NCBI RefSeq assembly: GCF_011174675.1
Contig: NZ_JAANIG010000002.1
Span: 1-64,000 of the forward strand
Direction: 5' to 3'
Length of the DNA stretch: 64,000 bases
DNA from: Perlabentimonas gracilis
Lineage (GTDB): Bacteria; Bacteroidota; Bacteroidia; Bacteroidales; Tenuifilaceae
In this document: in pieces, positions 25,780 to 35,294 of the stretch
Position numbering within the stretch: the stretch's first letter is position 1
Layout of the letters: each line of letters opens with the position of its first letter
Notes under the pieces: model-generated
Told to the model about the DNA's origin: nothing
Databases searched by the model: none
What the model saw: only the letters and a program-made list of their open reading frames with translations
Position numbers and translations under genes: made by a program

Positions 25780-27057
25780 TTATTCTAGGGTGAACAGAAT
25801 GGGGATGTTAAAGGATACTCTTACTGGTTCGTCGCGTTGAGTTCCGGGTGTCCATACGGGGCTCGACTCAACCACTCTTAGAGCCTCCTTGTCAAGCGAT
25901 GGATCAGCTCCTCTAAGGATTTTTGCATTGGTTAACCTACCATCAGGTTCAATAATAAACGACATGATAACTCTACCCTGTATACCGTTATCCGCTGCAA
26001 TCTCAGGGTATTGAAGGTTTTTGCTTATGTACTCAAGGAATTTATTGATATCGCCTCCTTGGAACCTAGGCATCTTTTCTACAACTACAAATATTTCTCC
26101 CTCAGCCTCGCTGGTCTTGCTTATCTCATCGTCATTTGCGATAAGTTCTACAGTTATCTCTTCCTTAACTTCAGTTTCTGCAATTTCGTTGCTGTCGCAC
26201 GATATTATAAATGCAGCGGGTATGGCTACGGCTAAGGCAAGTGCCCAGCGCAGCAGAGCTCCCTTGGTCTTTTGTGTGATGTTCATCATGGCTAATCGTT
26301 TTAGTGTTAGTGATTTGTTGAAATTATTGCCAATGGGCAGCGCTATCCCACTAAAGGCAATGGAGATTATGGTATCCAAATACGCGTGTGGATCGGTTTG
26401 AGTGTCGATAACCGCTTTGTCGGCTTGGTACTCGTGTACCTCAACTATGGCCTTGCGGAGCATCCAGTAAAAAGGGTTAAACCATTGAACTATTCCAACA
26501 ACCTCGAATAGCATGATATCAAATGAGTGTCCTTTTTGCTGGTGTGCCTGTTCATGCTTCAGGATATCTTCCAAGCCATCCTGAGGGATGCCTTGGGGAT
26601 TAATAAAGCAGTACTTCATGAACGAGAAGGGTGGGGTATCGTTTTCGTGCTCAACAATAAGCATCGAACCTTTACGGTACCTCTTACCTTGCTGGGTGAG
26701 TATCCCTATCTTAATTAGCTGGTAGGCTAGCCTTAAAACAAATAGAGCCGATATGGAAAGTATGGCAATACTAAAGATACTGTTCCAATTTATCGAGTTC
26801 TCACTTGGGCCTATTGTAACTTCCGGGATGCTAATGGTTACCATTCCATAGCTTGGCAGGGGGCTAATTTGAAAGATGCTTTGTATTGCTGGTAGTAGCC
26901 ATGGCCCTGCTGCCGATGTGATAACACCTAGTAAAATGAATCCGCGTACCAACCCAAACCTATTCACATTCCTTAAAAAAAGAAACCAAATACCCCAGAA
27001 TATGAAAATCCCTAAGCTAATCTTTAGCAGTATGCTAAGTGTGCTACTTGCTTCCAT
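25780..27057 (-). CDS. M56 (BlaR1-type) membrane metallopeptidase fused to a TonB C-terminal domain
   Basis: The N-terminal half carries several membrane segments (ISLGIFIFWGIWFLFL, GFILLGVITSAAGPWLL, IFSIAILSISALFVL) and a zinc site H168-EQA-H172 followed by the downstream zinc ligand region VHEYQADKAV. A further membrane segment (WALALAVAIPAAFIISC) leads into an exported region ending in a TonB-like domain (EIAADNGIQGRVIMSFIIEPDGRL). In BlaR1 the protease destroys the BlaI repressor on signal. Fusion to TonB is common in Bacteroidota and may report on the outer-membrane/energy state. The gene overlaps blaI by 14 bp. Confidence 0.88.
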   Translation of the reverse strand: MEASSTLSILLKISLGIFIFWGIWFLFLRNVNRFGLVRGFILLGVITSAAGPWLLPAIQSIFQISPLPSYGMVTISIPEVTIGPSENSINWNSIFSIAILSISALFVLRLAYQLIKIGILTQQGKRYRKGSMLIVEHENDTPPFSFMKYCFINPQGIPQDGLEDILKHEQAHQQKGHSFDIMLFEVVGIVQWFNPFYWMLRKAIVEVHEYQADKAVIDTQTDPHAYLDTIISIAFSGIALPIGNNFNKSLTLKRLAMMNITQKTKGALLRWALALAVAIPAAFIISCDSNEIAETEVKEEITVELIANDDEISKTSEAEGEIFVVVEKMPRFQGGDINKFLEYISKNLQYPEIAADNGIQGRVIMSFIIEPDGRLTNAKILRGADPSLDKEALRVVESSPVWTPGTQRDEPVRVSFNIPILFTLE

Positions 27058-27430
27058 CTTGCTTTTGTTTTTTTAGTTCGTCGGATAAAAGGTTGATTAT
27101 CGATTCCATCTCCTCAATGGACAGGTTATCCTCCTTGGCAAAGTACGAAACCATTTGTCGGTACGAGTTGCCAAAGTAACTTTTAATAAATCCCTTCAGA
27201 AACTTACCGGAGTACTCCTTCTTGCTAATAAGGGGGTAGTACTCGTGGGTTTTGCCATAGGCATTGTGGCCCACAAACCCTTTCTTCTCCAATATCCTAA
27301 CAATGGTTGACACCGTATTGTACGCTGGCTTGGGGGTTGGCATATCATCAATAATATCCTTAACAAACCCCTTCTCAATCTTCCAGAGTATTTGCATTAC
27401 TTGCTCTTCGGCTTTTGTTAGTTCTTTCAT
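27044..27430 (-). CDS. BlaI/MecI/CopY-family transcriptional repressor
   Basis: A 128-residue winged-helix repressor: LTKAEEQVMQILWKIEKGFV, then TVSTIVRILEKKGFVGHNAYGKTHEYYPLI, the recognition helix and wing typical of BlaI. The C-terminal part (SFFAKEDNLSIEEMES-like) gives dimerisation. It is the first gene of a two-gene operon with the M56 protease that would cleave or inactivate it. Two matched inverted repeats lie over its promoter, so it likely represses itself. Confidence 0.92.
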   Translation of the reverse strand: MKELTKAEEQVMQILWKIEKGFVKDIIDDMPTPKPAYNTVSTIVRILEKKGFVGHNAYGKTHEYYPLISKKEYSGKFLKGFIKSYFGNSYRQMVSYFAKEDNLSIEEMESIINLLSDELKKQKQDGSK

Positions 27431-27449
27431 ACTCGATTTTTTGTTTAAA

Positions 27450-27480
27450 CAAATATATAACTAATAAATTAGTTGAACAA
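27450..27480 (-). promoter_or_regulatory. Promoter of the BlaI/M56 operon
   Basis: On the minus strand TTG (27478-27480), a 20-base spacer and TATATTTG (27450-27457) fit the consensus. The spacer and -33 box are covered by the two operator repeats. Confidence 0.55.
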
Positions 27481-27494
27481 CTAAATTGTTAGTT
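27459..27494. promoter_or_regulatory. Twin BlaI operators (AACTAA-N4-TTAGTT)
   Basis: AACTAATAAATTAGTT (27459-27474) and AACTAAATTGTTAGTT (27479-27494) share the pattern AACTAA-N4-TTAGTT, spaced 20 bp start to start (about two helical turns). They sit over the promoter spacer, the right place for steric repression. BlaI-family repressors are known to bind tandem dyads of this size. Confidence 0.65.
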
Positions 27495-27663
27495 TATTTT
27501 TAAAGTAATTTCTGGGAGTTTTGTAATGAACAGAATATCAGTATAAATATATTCTTTTAATAAATGTATAAATTGTGTGAGTATAGTGGCTAAAATTTTA
27601 TCATTGGCTTAAACCAAACTGCATATATTACATCAAATTTGACTAAACCATTAATGAAAAACT

Positions 27664-29697
27664 ATGCGTTTACTAACAATTTGTATTACAATGACAGTGG
27701 GATTGCTTGTGGGATGTAGTGGTCCCCAAAAAGAGGTTAAGCCTGCTCTTGATGTGGCGAATATGGACTTAACCGTTAAGCCTGGTGTTGATTTCTTTGC
27801 ATACGCCAATGGTAACTGGGTTAAGAATACGGTTATACCCGACGATAAATCGCGGTACGGATCGTTCGATATTTTGCAGGAAGAGAACAATGTTACGCTT
27901 AAAGGTATTTTCGAGAAAGCTTCAACAATGAAGCGGAAGCCCAAGGGGTCGAGTTGGCAAAAGGTGGGCGATTTTTACCTATCGGGTATGGATGAGGAAA
28001 CCATTGAAAGTAAAGGGTTTGAGCCCATTAAGCCAAAGTTGGCTCGTATTGAGGGTATGTCATCTATTGAGGACATAGTTAGCGAGATTCCCGCCTTACA
28101 TAGCATTAGGGTGTCGCCTCTTTTTGGCGTGTACGCCGGGCAGGACAGAAAGAATACCACCGAAATAGTACTAAACCTTGGTCAGGGCGGATTGGGTATG
28201 CCCGATCGCGATTACTACCTATCGAACGATAGCCGTTCAAAGGAAATTAGAACAGCTTACGTCGATCATTTGGAGAAGACCTTTATGCTTATTGGAAACT
28301 CCGATGAGGAGGCAAAGCAAAAGGCTAAAAACATTTTCGACTTGGAAAAGCGACTGGCAAAGGCCTCGTTCACTCGTCTTGAGCGACGCGACCCCAATCG
28401 CACCTACAATAAGGTATCGTTGGGCGAATTGCAAAAGTTAAGCCCAAGCATTAGCTGGGACAGCTACTTTGCTGCCATTGGTGCTGATGTTCCTTCGGAT
28501 GTAATTATTGATAACCCTGCGTTTTTTAATGAGATTTCGTTGATGATAGCAGAAATCCCTGTAGATAGCTGGAAGGATTACTTAACCTGGAATGTTGTGA
28601 GCAGATTCTCGCCCTACCTTAGCTCTGCATTTGTCGATCAGAGCTTCGAGTTTTACGGCAAGGTGCTTTCCGGTAGCGAGGTCAATAGGCCCCGTTGGGA
28701 GCGCGTGGCAGGTTCTGCAAATATGGTGCTTGGCGAGGTTGTTGGGCAAATATTTGTTGAGGAAAATTTCCCACCCGAGGCCAAGGAGCGAATGACCGAG
28801 CTGGTGGCTAACCTTAAGTTGGTTTACCGCGATCGTATGCAAAACCTAACCTGGATGACCGATCAAACCAAGGAGCGCGCCATTGCCAAACTCGATGCCA
28901 TGAATGTTAAGATTGGATATCCCGACAAGTGGAAGGATTATAGCGAGCTAGATATTACAGCAGATTGTTACGCTGAGAACATTATGAGCGGTTTTGCTTT
29001 CGGATTCCGTCAGAATATGGATAAGGTTGGAAAACCTGTTGACAGAACGGAGTGGTTTATGACTCCACAAACCGTTAATGCATACTACAGCCCAACCATG
29101 AACGAAATTGTTTTCCCAGCAGCAATTCTTCAGCCTCCATTCTTCAACCTACAAGCCGATGATGCTGTGAACTATGGAGCCATAGGTATGGTTATTGGCC
29201 ATGAAATTACCCATGGTTTCGACGATCAGGGTCGTAAGTACAATAAGGATGGTAACCTTGAGGAGTGGTGGGAATCTGAGGATTCGGAGAAGTTCAACCA
29301 CCTTACTCAAACCATTATCGATCAGTACGACGCATTTGTGGCCATTGATGATATGACCCTGAACGGACGTCTTACCCTTGGCGAGAATATAGCCGATTAC
29401 GGTGGGCTAACCATTGCGTACCACGCATTGCAAAGGTCTATGGAGGGAAAACCACGCCCTGAGCCAATTGATGGCTTTACTCCAGAGCAGCGTTTTTTCC
29501 TATCGTATGCCAATGTGTGGCGTCAGGTAATTCGCGACCAAGCGCTAATTAGTAGTGTTAAGCTTGGGCCCCACTCGCCTGGTAAATTCCGTGTGAATGG
29601 TGCTGTGTTCAACATCAACGAGTTTTACGATGCATTTGAGATAGATCCTGCCGATCCGCTTTACAGGGCTCCTGAGGTTCGTCCTACCATTTGGTAG
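27664..29697 (+). CDS. M13-family metallopeptidase (neprilysin/PepO-like) lipoprotein
   Basis: A secreted zinc endopeptidase. The signal peptide ends in LLVGC, with Cys 18 as lipid anchor. The catalytic block VIGHEITHGFDDQGRKY has His 513, Glu 514 and His 517, with the third ligand Glu in GENIADYGGL and the NAYYSP substrate motif upstream; the sequence ends in W as is usual for M13. The 677 residues are the normal length. It is divergent from blaI; the 233 bp between them hold the BlaI operators, so co-regulation is possible but unproven. Confidence 0.93.
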   Translation: MRLLTICITMTVGLLVGCSGPQKEVKPALDVANMDLTVKPGVDFFAYANGNWVKNTVIPDDKSRYGSFDILQEENNVTLKGIFEKASTMKRKPKGSSWQKVGDFYLSGMDEETIESKGFEPIKPKLARIEGMSSIEDIVSEIPALHSIRVSPLFGVYAGQDRKNTTEIVLNLGQGGLGMPDRDYYLSNDSRSKEIRTAYVDHLEKTFMLIGNSDEEAKQKAKNIFDLEKRLAKASFTRLERRDPNRTYNKVSLGELQKLSPSISWDSYFAAIGADVPSDVIIDNPAFFNEISLMIAEIPVDSWKDYLTWNVVSRFSPYLSSAFVDQSFEFYGKVLSGSEVNRPRWERVAGSANMVLGEVVGQIFVEENFPPEAKERMTELVANLKLVYRDRMQNLTWMTDQTKERAIAKLDAMNVKIGYPDKWKDYSELDITADCYAENIMSGFAFGFRQNMDKVGKPVDRTEWFMTPQTVNAYYSPTMNEIVFPAAILQPPFFNLQADDAVNYGAIGMVIGHEITHGFDDQGRKYNKDGNLEEWWESEDSEKFNHLTQTIIDQYDAFVAIDDMTLNGRLTLGENIADYGGLTIAYHALQRSMEGKPRPEPIDGFTPEQRFFLSYANVWRQVIRDQALISSVKLGPHSPGKFRVNGAVFNINEFYDAFEIDPADPLYRAPEVRPTIW

Positions 29698-29717
29698 AAC
29701 GGAGTGCTAACTCATTT

Positions 29718-29759
29718 CGAAAGGTCCTAATGGCGAGAGCCAAAGGGCCTTTCGTTTTT
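29718..29759 (+). terminator. Terminator of the M13 peptidase gene
   Basis: CGAAAGG (29718-29724) pairs with 29748-29754, with an inner GGC/GCC hairpin, then TTTTT. It overlaps the last codons of the convergent DUF255 gene. Confidence 0.75.
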
Positions 29760-31763
29760 AATTCGCATTTCAACCTCCTCGGCGTTTGCGGTGGCAGGCA
29801 GGCAGGTGTTGCCGATACAAAGGTTAAAGAAACCATCATCAATGGTATGGCTGGCTATGGGTAGTTCCGATTGCTGACTATATATATATGGTGTTACGTG
29901 CGGGTAGGTTAGCGTTCTTATGAGCCCCAATAGTTTTGGCTTAGCGTCGTTGCCCGAGAAGGCTATCTCTGCGCTACCAGCAATGTGCTTTAAAAATACG
30001 TGTGCCCACTTGTAAACGTAAACTCCCCCTCGGTGCAGCTGCTCCACAATGTTGTGTAGCATTTGGGTAGCAATCTCAGCATACCAGTCGTTTCGGAAGT
30101 ACTGGCTAAGCGTAATAAGGTTTGAGGCCATAACTGCTCCCGACGATGGCATCACGCCGTCGGTAATCTCCATTTTGCGAACAATGATATTGTCGTGTTC
30201 AGAGGATGTTAAAAAGAACATATCCGTTTGCTTATCGAAGAACTTGTCGAAGGCAATATCGGTAAGCTGTTTAGCCTTGGTTAGCCATTCCTCATCGAAT
30301 GTAGACTGGTACAGCGCAATGTATGATTGGGCAAGGTAGGCGTAATCGTCAAGGAAGGCTGGGATGGTCGTTTTGCCTTTGCAGTAAATTCTATGCAGAG
30401 TGCCATTGTTTGACCTTAGCTTGTTTTCGATAAAATTTGCCGTTCGAATGGCATGGGTTAGGAACCGTTGATCGCCAAACACCACAAAGGCATTGGCAAG
30501 CGCCTTAATGGTTAGCGCATTCCATGAAAGGATAACCTTGTCGTCGGTAATTGGCCTAATGCGCGTTAGCCTTGCGTTGAATAGCTTAGTGCGTGCAGCC
30601 TTTAGCCTCTCAACCACATCATCGATGGAAAGACCCAAAAGGCAAGCGGTTTCATTTATCGAAGCCGATATCCTTAAAACATTCTTGCCTAGGTGAACAC
30701 CCGACCCTGTGGCACCATATACAATGGAGAATAGCTCGGCATCGGGCCCAAGAAGGTTGTCAATTTCCTCCTTGGAGTAGGTGTAAAACTTACCCTCTTC
30801 TCCCTCGCTATCGGCATCAATGGCGCTGTAAAATGCTCCATCGGCCGATTGTAGTTCACGCCGAATAAAATCTATAGTTTGGTATACGGTAGCCCGGTAC
30901 TGCTCGTCTTTAAAGTGCTTGTAAGCGTTGGAGTAAAGGCTGATTAGCTGTGCATTATCGTAGAGCATCTTCTCAAAGTGTGGTACATACCACTGCTCAT
31001 CTACAGAGTAACGAAAAAATCCGCCACCCAGGTGATCGTATATTCCACCGCTTTGCATCTTATCGAGGGTGAGCTTTACGTGCTTCTTCACATCCTCATC
31101 CTGAGCCACTTCAGCAAAGTCGAGGAGGAATTGCAGCGATCCGGGCATGGCAAACTTGGGCGCACCTTTGTTGGCACCATATCTACTGTCGAAACGCTTG
31201 CTCCAGTTGTCAACGTAGTTGGTAAGTATTTCTGGTTTAATGGGGTTAGAGTCTGCTTTTTCGGCTATAATTTCTGTGGATGAAATTCCCAGGGTAAGTT
31301 CTTCGGCCACCTCTATCACCTTTTTGGGTTCAGTCATCCATGCAAAGTGAAGGCTTTTGAGAATATCGAGCCAGCCCTCAGGCTTAAAGTAGGTTCCCCC
31401 AAATACTGGTTTGCCATTGGGTAGGGTAAAACAGTTGAGTGGCCACCCACCCGAACGGGTAATTATCTGAATGGCATTCATGTATATCTGATCAACATCG
31501 GGACGCTCCTCCCTGTCTACCTTAATGCATACGTAATGATCGTTCATAAACTCAGCAACCTCATGGTTCGAGAACGACTCCTTCTCCATTACATGGCACC
31601 AATGGCAGCTGCTATATCCAATGCTAATGAGGATTAGCTTATTCTCCATCTTTGCCTTGGCGAAGGCCTCATCGCCCCAAGGATACCAATTAACTGGATT
31701 GGTGGCGTGTTGCAGAAGGTATGGACTAGTTTGCGATGCCAGATGATTATATGAAGTGTTCAT
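29727..31763 (-). CDS. DUF255 thioredoxin-domain protein (YyaL/SPATA20-like)
   Basis: The N-terminal thioredoxin-like DUF255 domain shows [18 protein letters not shown] and the C-H-W-C active site in [16 protein letters not shown], then [13 protein letters not shown]. The rest is an (alpha/alpha)6 barrel resembling N-acylglucosamine epimerases and cellulases. The reaction is unknown although the family is broadly conserved. I start at ATG 31763 (MNTSYNHLA), where family members begin; a methionine 18 codons earlier (31817) is also possible. Confidence 0.9.
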   Translation of the reverse strand: MNTSYNHLASQTSPYLLQHATNPVNWYPWGDEAFAKAKMENKLILISIGYSSCHWCHVMEKESFSNHEVAEFMNDHYVCIKVDREERPDVDQIYMNAIQIITRSGGWPLNCFTLPNGKPVFGGTYFKPEGWLDILKSLHFAWMTEPKKVIEVAEELTLGISSTEIIAEKADSNPIKPEILTNYVDNWSKRFDSRYGANKGAPKFAMPGSLQFLLDFAEVAQDEDVKKHVKLTLDKMQSGGIYDHLGGGFFRYSVDEQWYVPHFEKMLYDNAQLISLYSNAYKHFKDEQYRATVYQTIDFIRRELQSADGAFYSAIDADSEGEEGKFYTYSKEEIDNLLGPDAELFSIVYGATGSGVHLGKNVLRISASINETACLLGLSIDDVVERLKAARTKLFNARLTRIRPITDDKVILSWNALTIKALANAFVVFGDQRFLTHAIRTANFIENKLRSNNGTLHRIYCKGKTTIPAFLDDYAYLAQSYIALYQSTFDEEWLTKAKQLTDIAFDKFFDKQTDMFFLTSSEHDNIIVRKMEITDGVMPSSGAVMASNLITLSQYFRNDWYAEIATQMLHNIVEQLHRGGVYVYKWAHVFLKHIAGSAEIAFSGNDAKPKLLGLIRTLTYPHVTPYIYSQQSELPIASHTIDDGFFNLCIGNTCLPATANAEEVEMRIKNERPFGSRH

Positions 31764-31866
31764 AAAAATTTTAGGGTATAATGTTTGATATGATGGATTA
31801 ACAAATACCTTAGCCATTTGTTGTTAATTAATACCAAAATGGTCCGGAACAGTGTAACAAAATTTC

Positions 31867-31874
31867 TATTTTTG
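31867..31874 (+). promoter_or_regulatory. -7 box before the TlpA-like gene
   Basis: TATTTTTG matches TAnnTTTG 26 bases before the ATG; a clear -33 box is not seen. Confidence 0.35.
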
Positions 31875-31899
31875 TTAATCAAAATAAACAAGTTAAACT

Positions 31900-33303
31900 A
31901 TGCGTCGAATAATTTTTATAGCAATTGCAATAGCTGCATTAATTTCTGAGACAAATGCCCAGGGCTATCGGATAGAGGTGAAAGTTGATGGGCTTGCCGA
32001 TACCAAGCTGCAGCTGGGCTACTACCACGGTGAAAAAACGCTGCTTGCCGATACGGCAACAACCAATTCGAAAGGGGTAGCTGTGTTTAAGGGCGACACG
32101 CTACTGCCCCGTGGAATGTACTTTGTGGTTCTGCCCGAAAACTTTTTCGAGTTGATTCTTGAGGATAATCAGCAATTCGGCATAACCACATCGATTGACA
32201 ATGTGAATCAAAATTTAAAGTTTACCAACTCCCCAGAGAATACGGCATTCGATAGATACCGAAAGTTTTTAGCCGAGAAGCAAAACCGAATGGGCGAACT
32301 ACAAAAGCAGGCCCAGGAGCAGAGAGAAGCAACCGGTGAGGTTGATAAGGGCTTGGTAGCTAAGATTGAAGCGCTGGATAGCGACGTGAAAACTATGTGG
32401 AACGAAACGGTTGCAGCCAACCAAGGCTCAATGCTAGCCGCCATAATTAATACGTTAAAACCTGTTGAGTTCCCCGATTTTGGCATACCGGATGATGCTC
32501 CCAATGCCGATTCCCTTAGATGGATTACCAGCATAAGGTATAATCAGAAGCATTATTTCGACAATGTCGATTTCTCGGAGTCAGGTCTTATCCGTACTCC
32601 TTTCTTTGTAGGACGTATCGATAACTATTTCGATAGGGTGCTAATCCCCGTAGCCGATACCATAGTACCCTACGCCGATAGGATTATTGAGAGGGCAAGA
32701 GCAAACGATGATATGTACCGTTTTATCGTTACGCATCTTTTTTCAAAGTTTTCTAATTCATCCATTATGGGTATGGATGCAGTGTTTGTTCATATTGCCG
32801 AGAAGTACTTCCTGTCGGGTCAAACGCCATGGATTACCGAGGAGACCAAAGGGAAAATTGCCGAAAGGGTAGGGGACTTAAAGCCCAACCTGATTGGCCA
32901 AATTGCCCCAAACTTCCGAATGGCAAGCCTCAGCGGAGGTGTGCAGGAGTTGCACAAGGTAAATGCTGAGGTTACAGTTGTCTACTTTTGGGAACCATCT
33001 TGCAGCCATTGCAAAAGGGTAACTCCACTGCTTCGCGATTTGTACAATAAGTTCAAGGATAAGGGTATGGCCGTTGTGGCTGTTTATACCCAGGGCGAGA
33101 TGGATAAATGGAAGGAGTATGTAGATTCAAATGAGCTTAAATGGATAAACGTTTGGGATCCAACTCGCGGATCGCGCTACCATAAGCTTTACGATATTTA
33201 TAGCACCCCAGTGCTATACGTGCTCGATAAGGATAAAAAAATTGTTGCCAAGCGAATTGGAATTGAATCACTGGAGCGGTTTATTGAGCAGGAGATTTTG
33301 TAA
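31900..33303 (+). CDS. TlpA-like thioredoxin-fold protein with DUF4369-type N-domain
   Basis: An exported thiol-disulfide protein typical of Bacteroidota. The signal peptide is followed by a beta domain (DUF4369-like: LADTKLQLGYYHGEKTLLADTA), a charged helical linker (about 125-165) and a C-terminal TlpA/AhpC-type domain with APNFRMASLSGG and YFWEPSCSHC. The CXXC is Cys 368 and Cys 371. It probably reduces or isomerises disulfides of envelope proteins. The 467-residue length fits the family. It ends at a strong terminator. Confidence 0.88.
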   Translation: MRRIIFIAIAIAALISETNAQGYRIEVKVDGLADTKLQLGYYHGEKTLLADTATTNSKGVAVFKGDTLLPRGMYFVVLPENFFELILEDNQQFGITTSIDNVNQNLKFTNSPENTAFDRYRKFLAEKQNRMGELQKQAQEQREATGEVDKGLVAKIEALDSDVKTMWNETVAANQGSMLAAIINTLKPVEFPDFGIPDDAPNADSLRWITSIRYNQKHYFDNVDFSESGLIRTPFFVGRIDNYFDRVLIPVADTIVPYADRIIERARANDDMYRFIVTHLFSKFSNSSIMGMDAVFVHIAEKYFLSGQTPWITEETKGKIAERVGDLKPNLIGQIAPNFRMASLSGGVQELHKVNAEVTVVYFWEPSCSHCKRVTPLLRDLYNKFKDKGMAVVAVYTQGEMDKWKEYVDSNELKWINVWDPTRGSRYHKLYDIYSTPVLYVLDKDKKIVAKRIGIESLERFIEQEIL

Positions 33304-33321
33304 TGCATTAAATATATAAGA

Positions 33322-33353
33322 AAAGGCTGCAGATCATCTGCAGCCTTTCTTTT
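33322..33353 (+). terminator. Terminator of the TlpA-like gene
   Basis: AAAGGCTGCAGAT (33322-33334) is complementary to 33336-33348, a 13-bp stem with a minimal loop, then TTCTTTTG. Confidence 0.8.
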
Positions 33354-33373
33354 GTAGTGTGAATAGGTTTAAA

Positions 33374-34216
33374 CTAGAAGTGAAACATTAAATATAGATT
33401 TCCATATGAATAGGGAAATTGGGTTTGCATAGAAATATTCAGTGAGCCAGGATTTCGTGCAATATTCTCTTCTACATGTAATGTGCCAACCATTCTTTCT
33501 TGGGTTTCGTAGCCTTGGCCCTCGAATGTCATGCCATAAGCTAATCCAAACTCGGCACCAACACAAACTCTAGGCATAAAATAATACTCTCCGCCAATAA
33601 AGGCACCTAGACTTATGCTGTTTTGGATACCTGCTTTCTGTTCAAGGGGACGAACGGCTGTGTTACCATGCCAGTATGTAGTAGGGCTTGAGTTAATCTC
33701 TGTCATTTGGTTACCATATTCATATACCCTGCTATACTTTTCGAAGTGATAGCCTAAGTCAGCTCCATAAAAGCCCCTAAAATTTTTATGATTATGGTAA
33801 AGTTGGTAACCAACTTTCATTTCATAGCTATGCCAGTTATCAATACGCCGATCAACAAGTTGTTTGTTGCTATTAGGGTCTAAAAAAATTGCAGCATCAT
33901 CCGGAACATATTCCTTAAGGATATCTATGTAAGTTGACAAGTTAATCGATGCCCTTATGGCCGAATTACCGGTAAGAAAATACCGAAAGTAAAGAGTATT
34001 ATCGTTAAGGTTAAGGCGATTGTTTGTTGTTCCATTGAACATATTCCCAACATAGTTTAGGAAGGGACTTGCATCAAACCCTACTCCTATGTCACCCGCT
34101 TTGGGAAGAGTCATATTGTTCTTAGCACCAGTATCCTCCGTGGTATCAATCCCTTCTTGGGCTATTGAAGCTAAGCTAAATATGGCTATTGAAAGTGTGA
34201 TTAGTATTTTTTTCAT
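33374..34216 (-). CDS. Predicted outer-membrane beta-barrel protein
   Basis: A signal peptide (ILITLSIAIFSLASIAQ) is followed by alternating aromatic and polar strands and ends in YLMFHF, the C-terminal aromatic signature used for barrel insertion. The family is not recognised; it looks like an 8- to 10-stranded porin-like barrel. It lies 72 bp behind the two-domain lipoprotein gene and has no own -7 box, so the two are probably one transcript and may work together at the surface. Confidence 0.75.
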   Translation of the reverse strand: MKKILITLSIAIFSLASIAQEGIDTTEDTGAKNNMTLPKAGDIGVGFDASPFLNYVGNMFNGTTNNRLNLNDNTLYFRYFLTGNSAIRASINLSTYIDILKEYVPDDAAIFLDPNSNKQLVDRRIDNWHSYEMKVGYQLYHNHKNFRGFYGADLGYHFEKYSRVYEYGNQMTEINSSPTTYWHGNTAVRPLEQKAGIQNSISLGAFIGGEYYFMPRVCVGAEFGLAYGMTFEGQGYETQERMVGTLHVEENIARNPGSLNISMQTQFPYSYGNLYLMFHF

Positions 34217-34288
34217 TACGTTAAATTTTTCTTGATTTATTAGCCATTATGTATTTTTTACAAGCAAAATTGTGTTTGATTGAAATGA

Positions 34289-35101
34289 TTATTCCCAAAG
34301 TTCACCTGACCCAAAATTAACATACTGAGGTGTTGGACTTGATTCAGTAAAGGAACCCAAATTCGTGCTATACCTGTAATTCTTTCTTACAACAGGATCA
34401 GCCTCTAATTTTTTCGAATATTCAAAACGAGCATTTATAAAAGACGATCTAGGAACATCAATCTGAACAATACCGTCGCTACCTACTGTTGCAGTTGCTG
34501 TCCAGTCATTATTGTAAAAGGTCACAACTGTGCCCGATGGAACCACTTCAACTCCTGCTTCAGTAGCATCTAAATCGGCTTCAAGTTGGAACCTTCTGCT
34601 TACAAATTCTGTTTGATCAGACATTTTTGTGTTACTGTATGTAACCTCTAGTATCTTATGTTCCTCAGCCTTTACATTAACTGTTGTTAATGTATTGTAG
34701 TAATAACGGTACGCTATTGTTGTAGATCCAGAACCATAGGGTTGTACTTGATTGTAGATAAAGTCTTCAGGTTCAATGGTTACATTAACACCTGCTGCAT
34801 TAGTTGGGACTTCAACCTCTACAATACCATTACTAACTAAAGCAGTAGTTGTCCAAAAGCCTTGAGCCATTGGATTGAATTGAGAATTAGCAATTGAAAT
34901 TTTAACCTTGGTATCGTTAGGTGCGTATTCAATTCCAAAGTTTGTTTTATCGAGCTCGGCGTAAACATAAACCTCAATAGTTGCTGTTTCAGTCTGATCC
35001 AATGTTAGGCTCGATGTTTCAATTTCCTCACATGCACTAAAAATAAACGCGAATACAACTAGCATTCCGCTAATTTTTCTCAATAGATTTCTTGTTTTCA
35101 T
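34289..35101 (-). CDS. Lipoprotein with two repeated beta-sandwich domains
   Basis: The signal peptide ends in FIFSAC, a lipobox, so the mature protein is a lipoprotein. Two copies of a roughly 100-residue unit follow. Unit one reads ATIEVYVYAELD... then GIVEVEVPTNAAGVNVTIE; unit two reads RRFQLEADLDATEAGVEVVPSG... then GIVQIDVPRSSFINARFE. The match suggests an internal duplication of an Ig-like or fibronectin-like domain. No catalytic residues are seen. It precedes a barrel gene and is the promoter-proximal gene of the pair. Confidence 0.72.
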   Translation of the reverse strand: MKTRNLLRKISGMLVVFAFIFSACEEIETSSLTLDQTETATIEVYVYAELDKTNFGIEYAPNDTKVKISIANSQFNPMAQGFWTTTALVSNGIVEVEVPTNAAGVNVTIEPEDFIYNQVQPYGSGSTTIAYRYYYNTLTTVNVKAEEHKILEVTYSNTKMSDQTEFVSRRFQLEADLDATEAGVEVVPSGTVVTFYNNDWTATATVGSDGIVQIDVPRSSFINARFEYSKKLEADPVVRKNYRYSTNLGSFTESSPTPQYVNFGSGELWE

Positions 35102-35148
35102 GATGTAAAAAATGTTAGGTTAATTATTAATAGATTTTGATGCTTAAT

Positions 35149-35179
35149 CAAATTTAATATAAATAAACCTTTATGCAAA
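35149..35179 (-). promoter_or_regulatory. Promoter of the lipoprotein/barrel operon
   Basis: On the minus strand TTTG (35176-35179), a 19-base spacer and TAAATTTG (35149-35156) match the consensus exactly, 47 bases before the start codon. Confidence 0.6.
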
Positions 35180-35222
35180 AAAATAATGAGCTATTGTTTT
35201 ATCGTTTTTGTAATAGAAACAC

Positions 35223-35253
35223 AAAAAAGCCCCGGGAACCACCCCGGGGCTAA
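35223..35253 (-). terminator. Terminator of the TolC gene/efflux operon
   Basis: AGCCCCGGG (35228-35236) pairs with 35243-35251; on the minus strand the stem is followed by TTTTTTG. It lies about 40 bases past the TolC stop. Confidence 0.82.
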
Positions 35254-35294
35254 CCAACAAACCATAAACTAAACCTATAATTAAACCACCAAAA

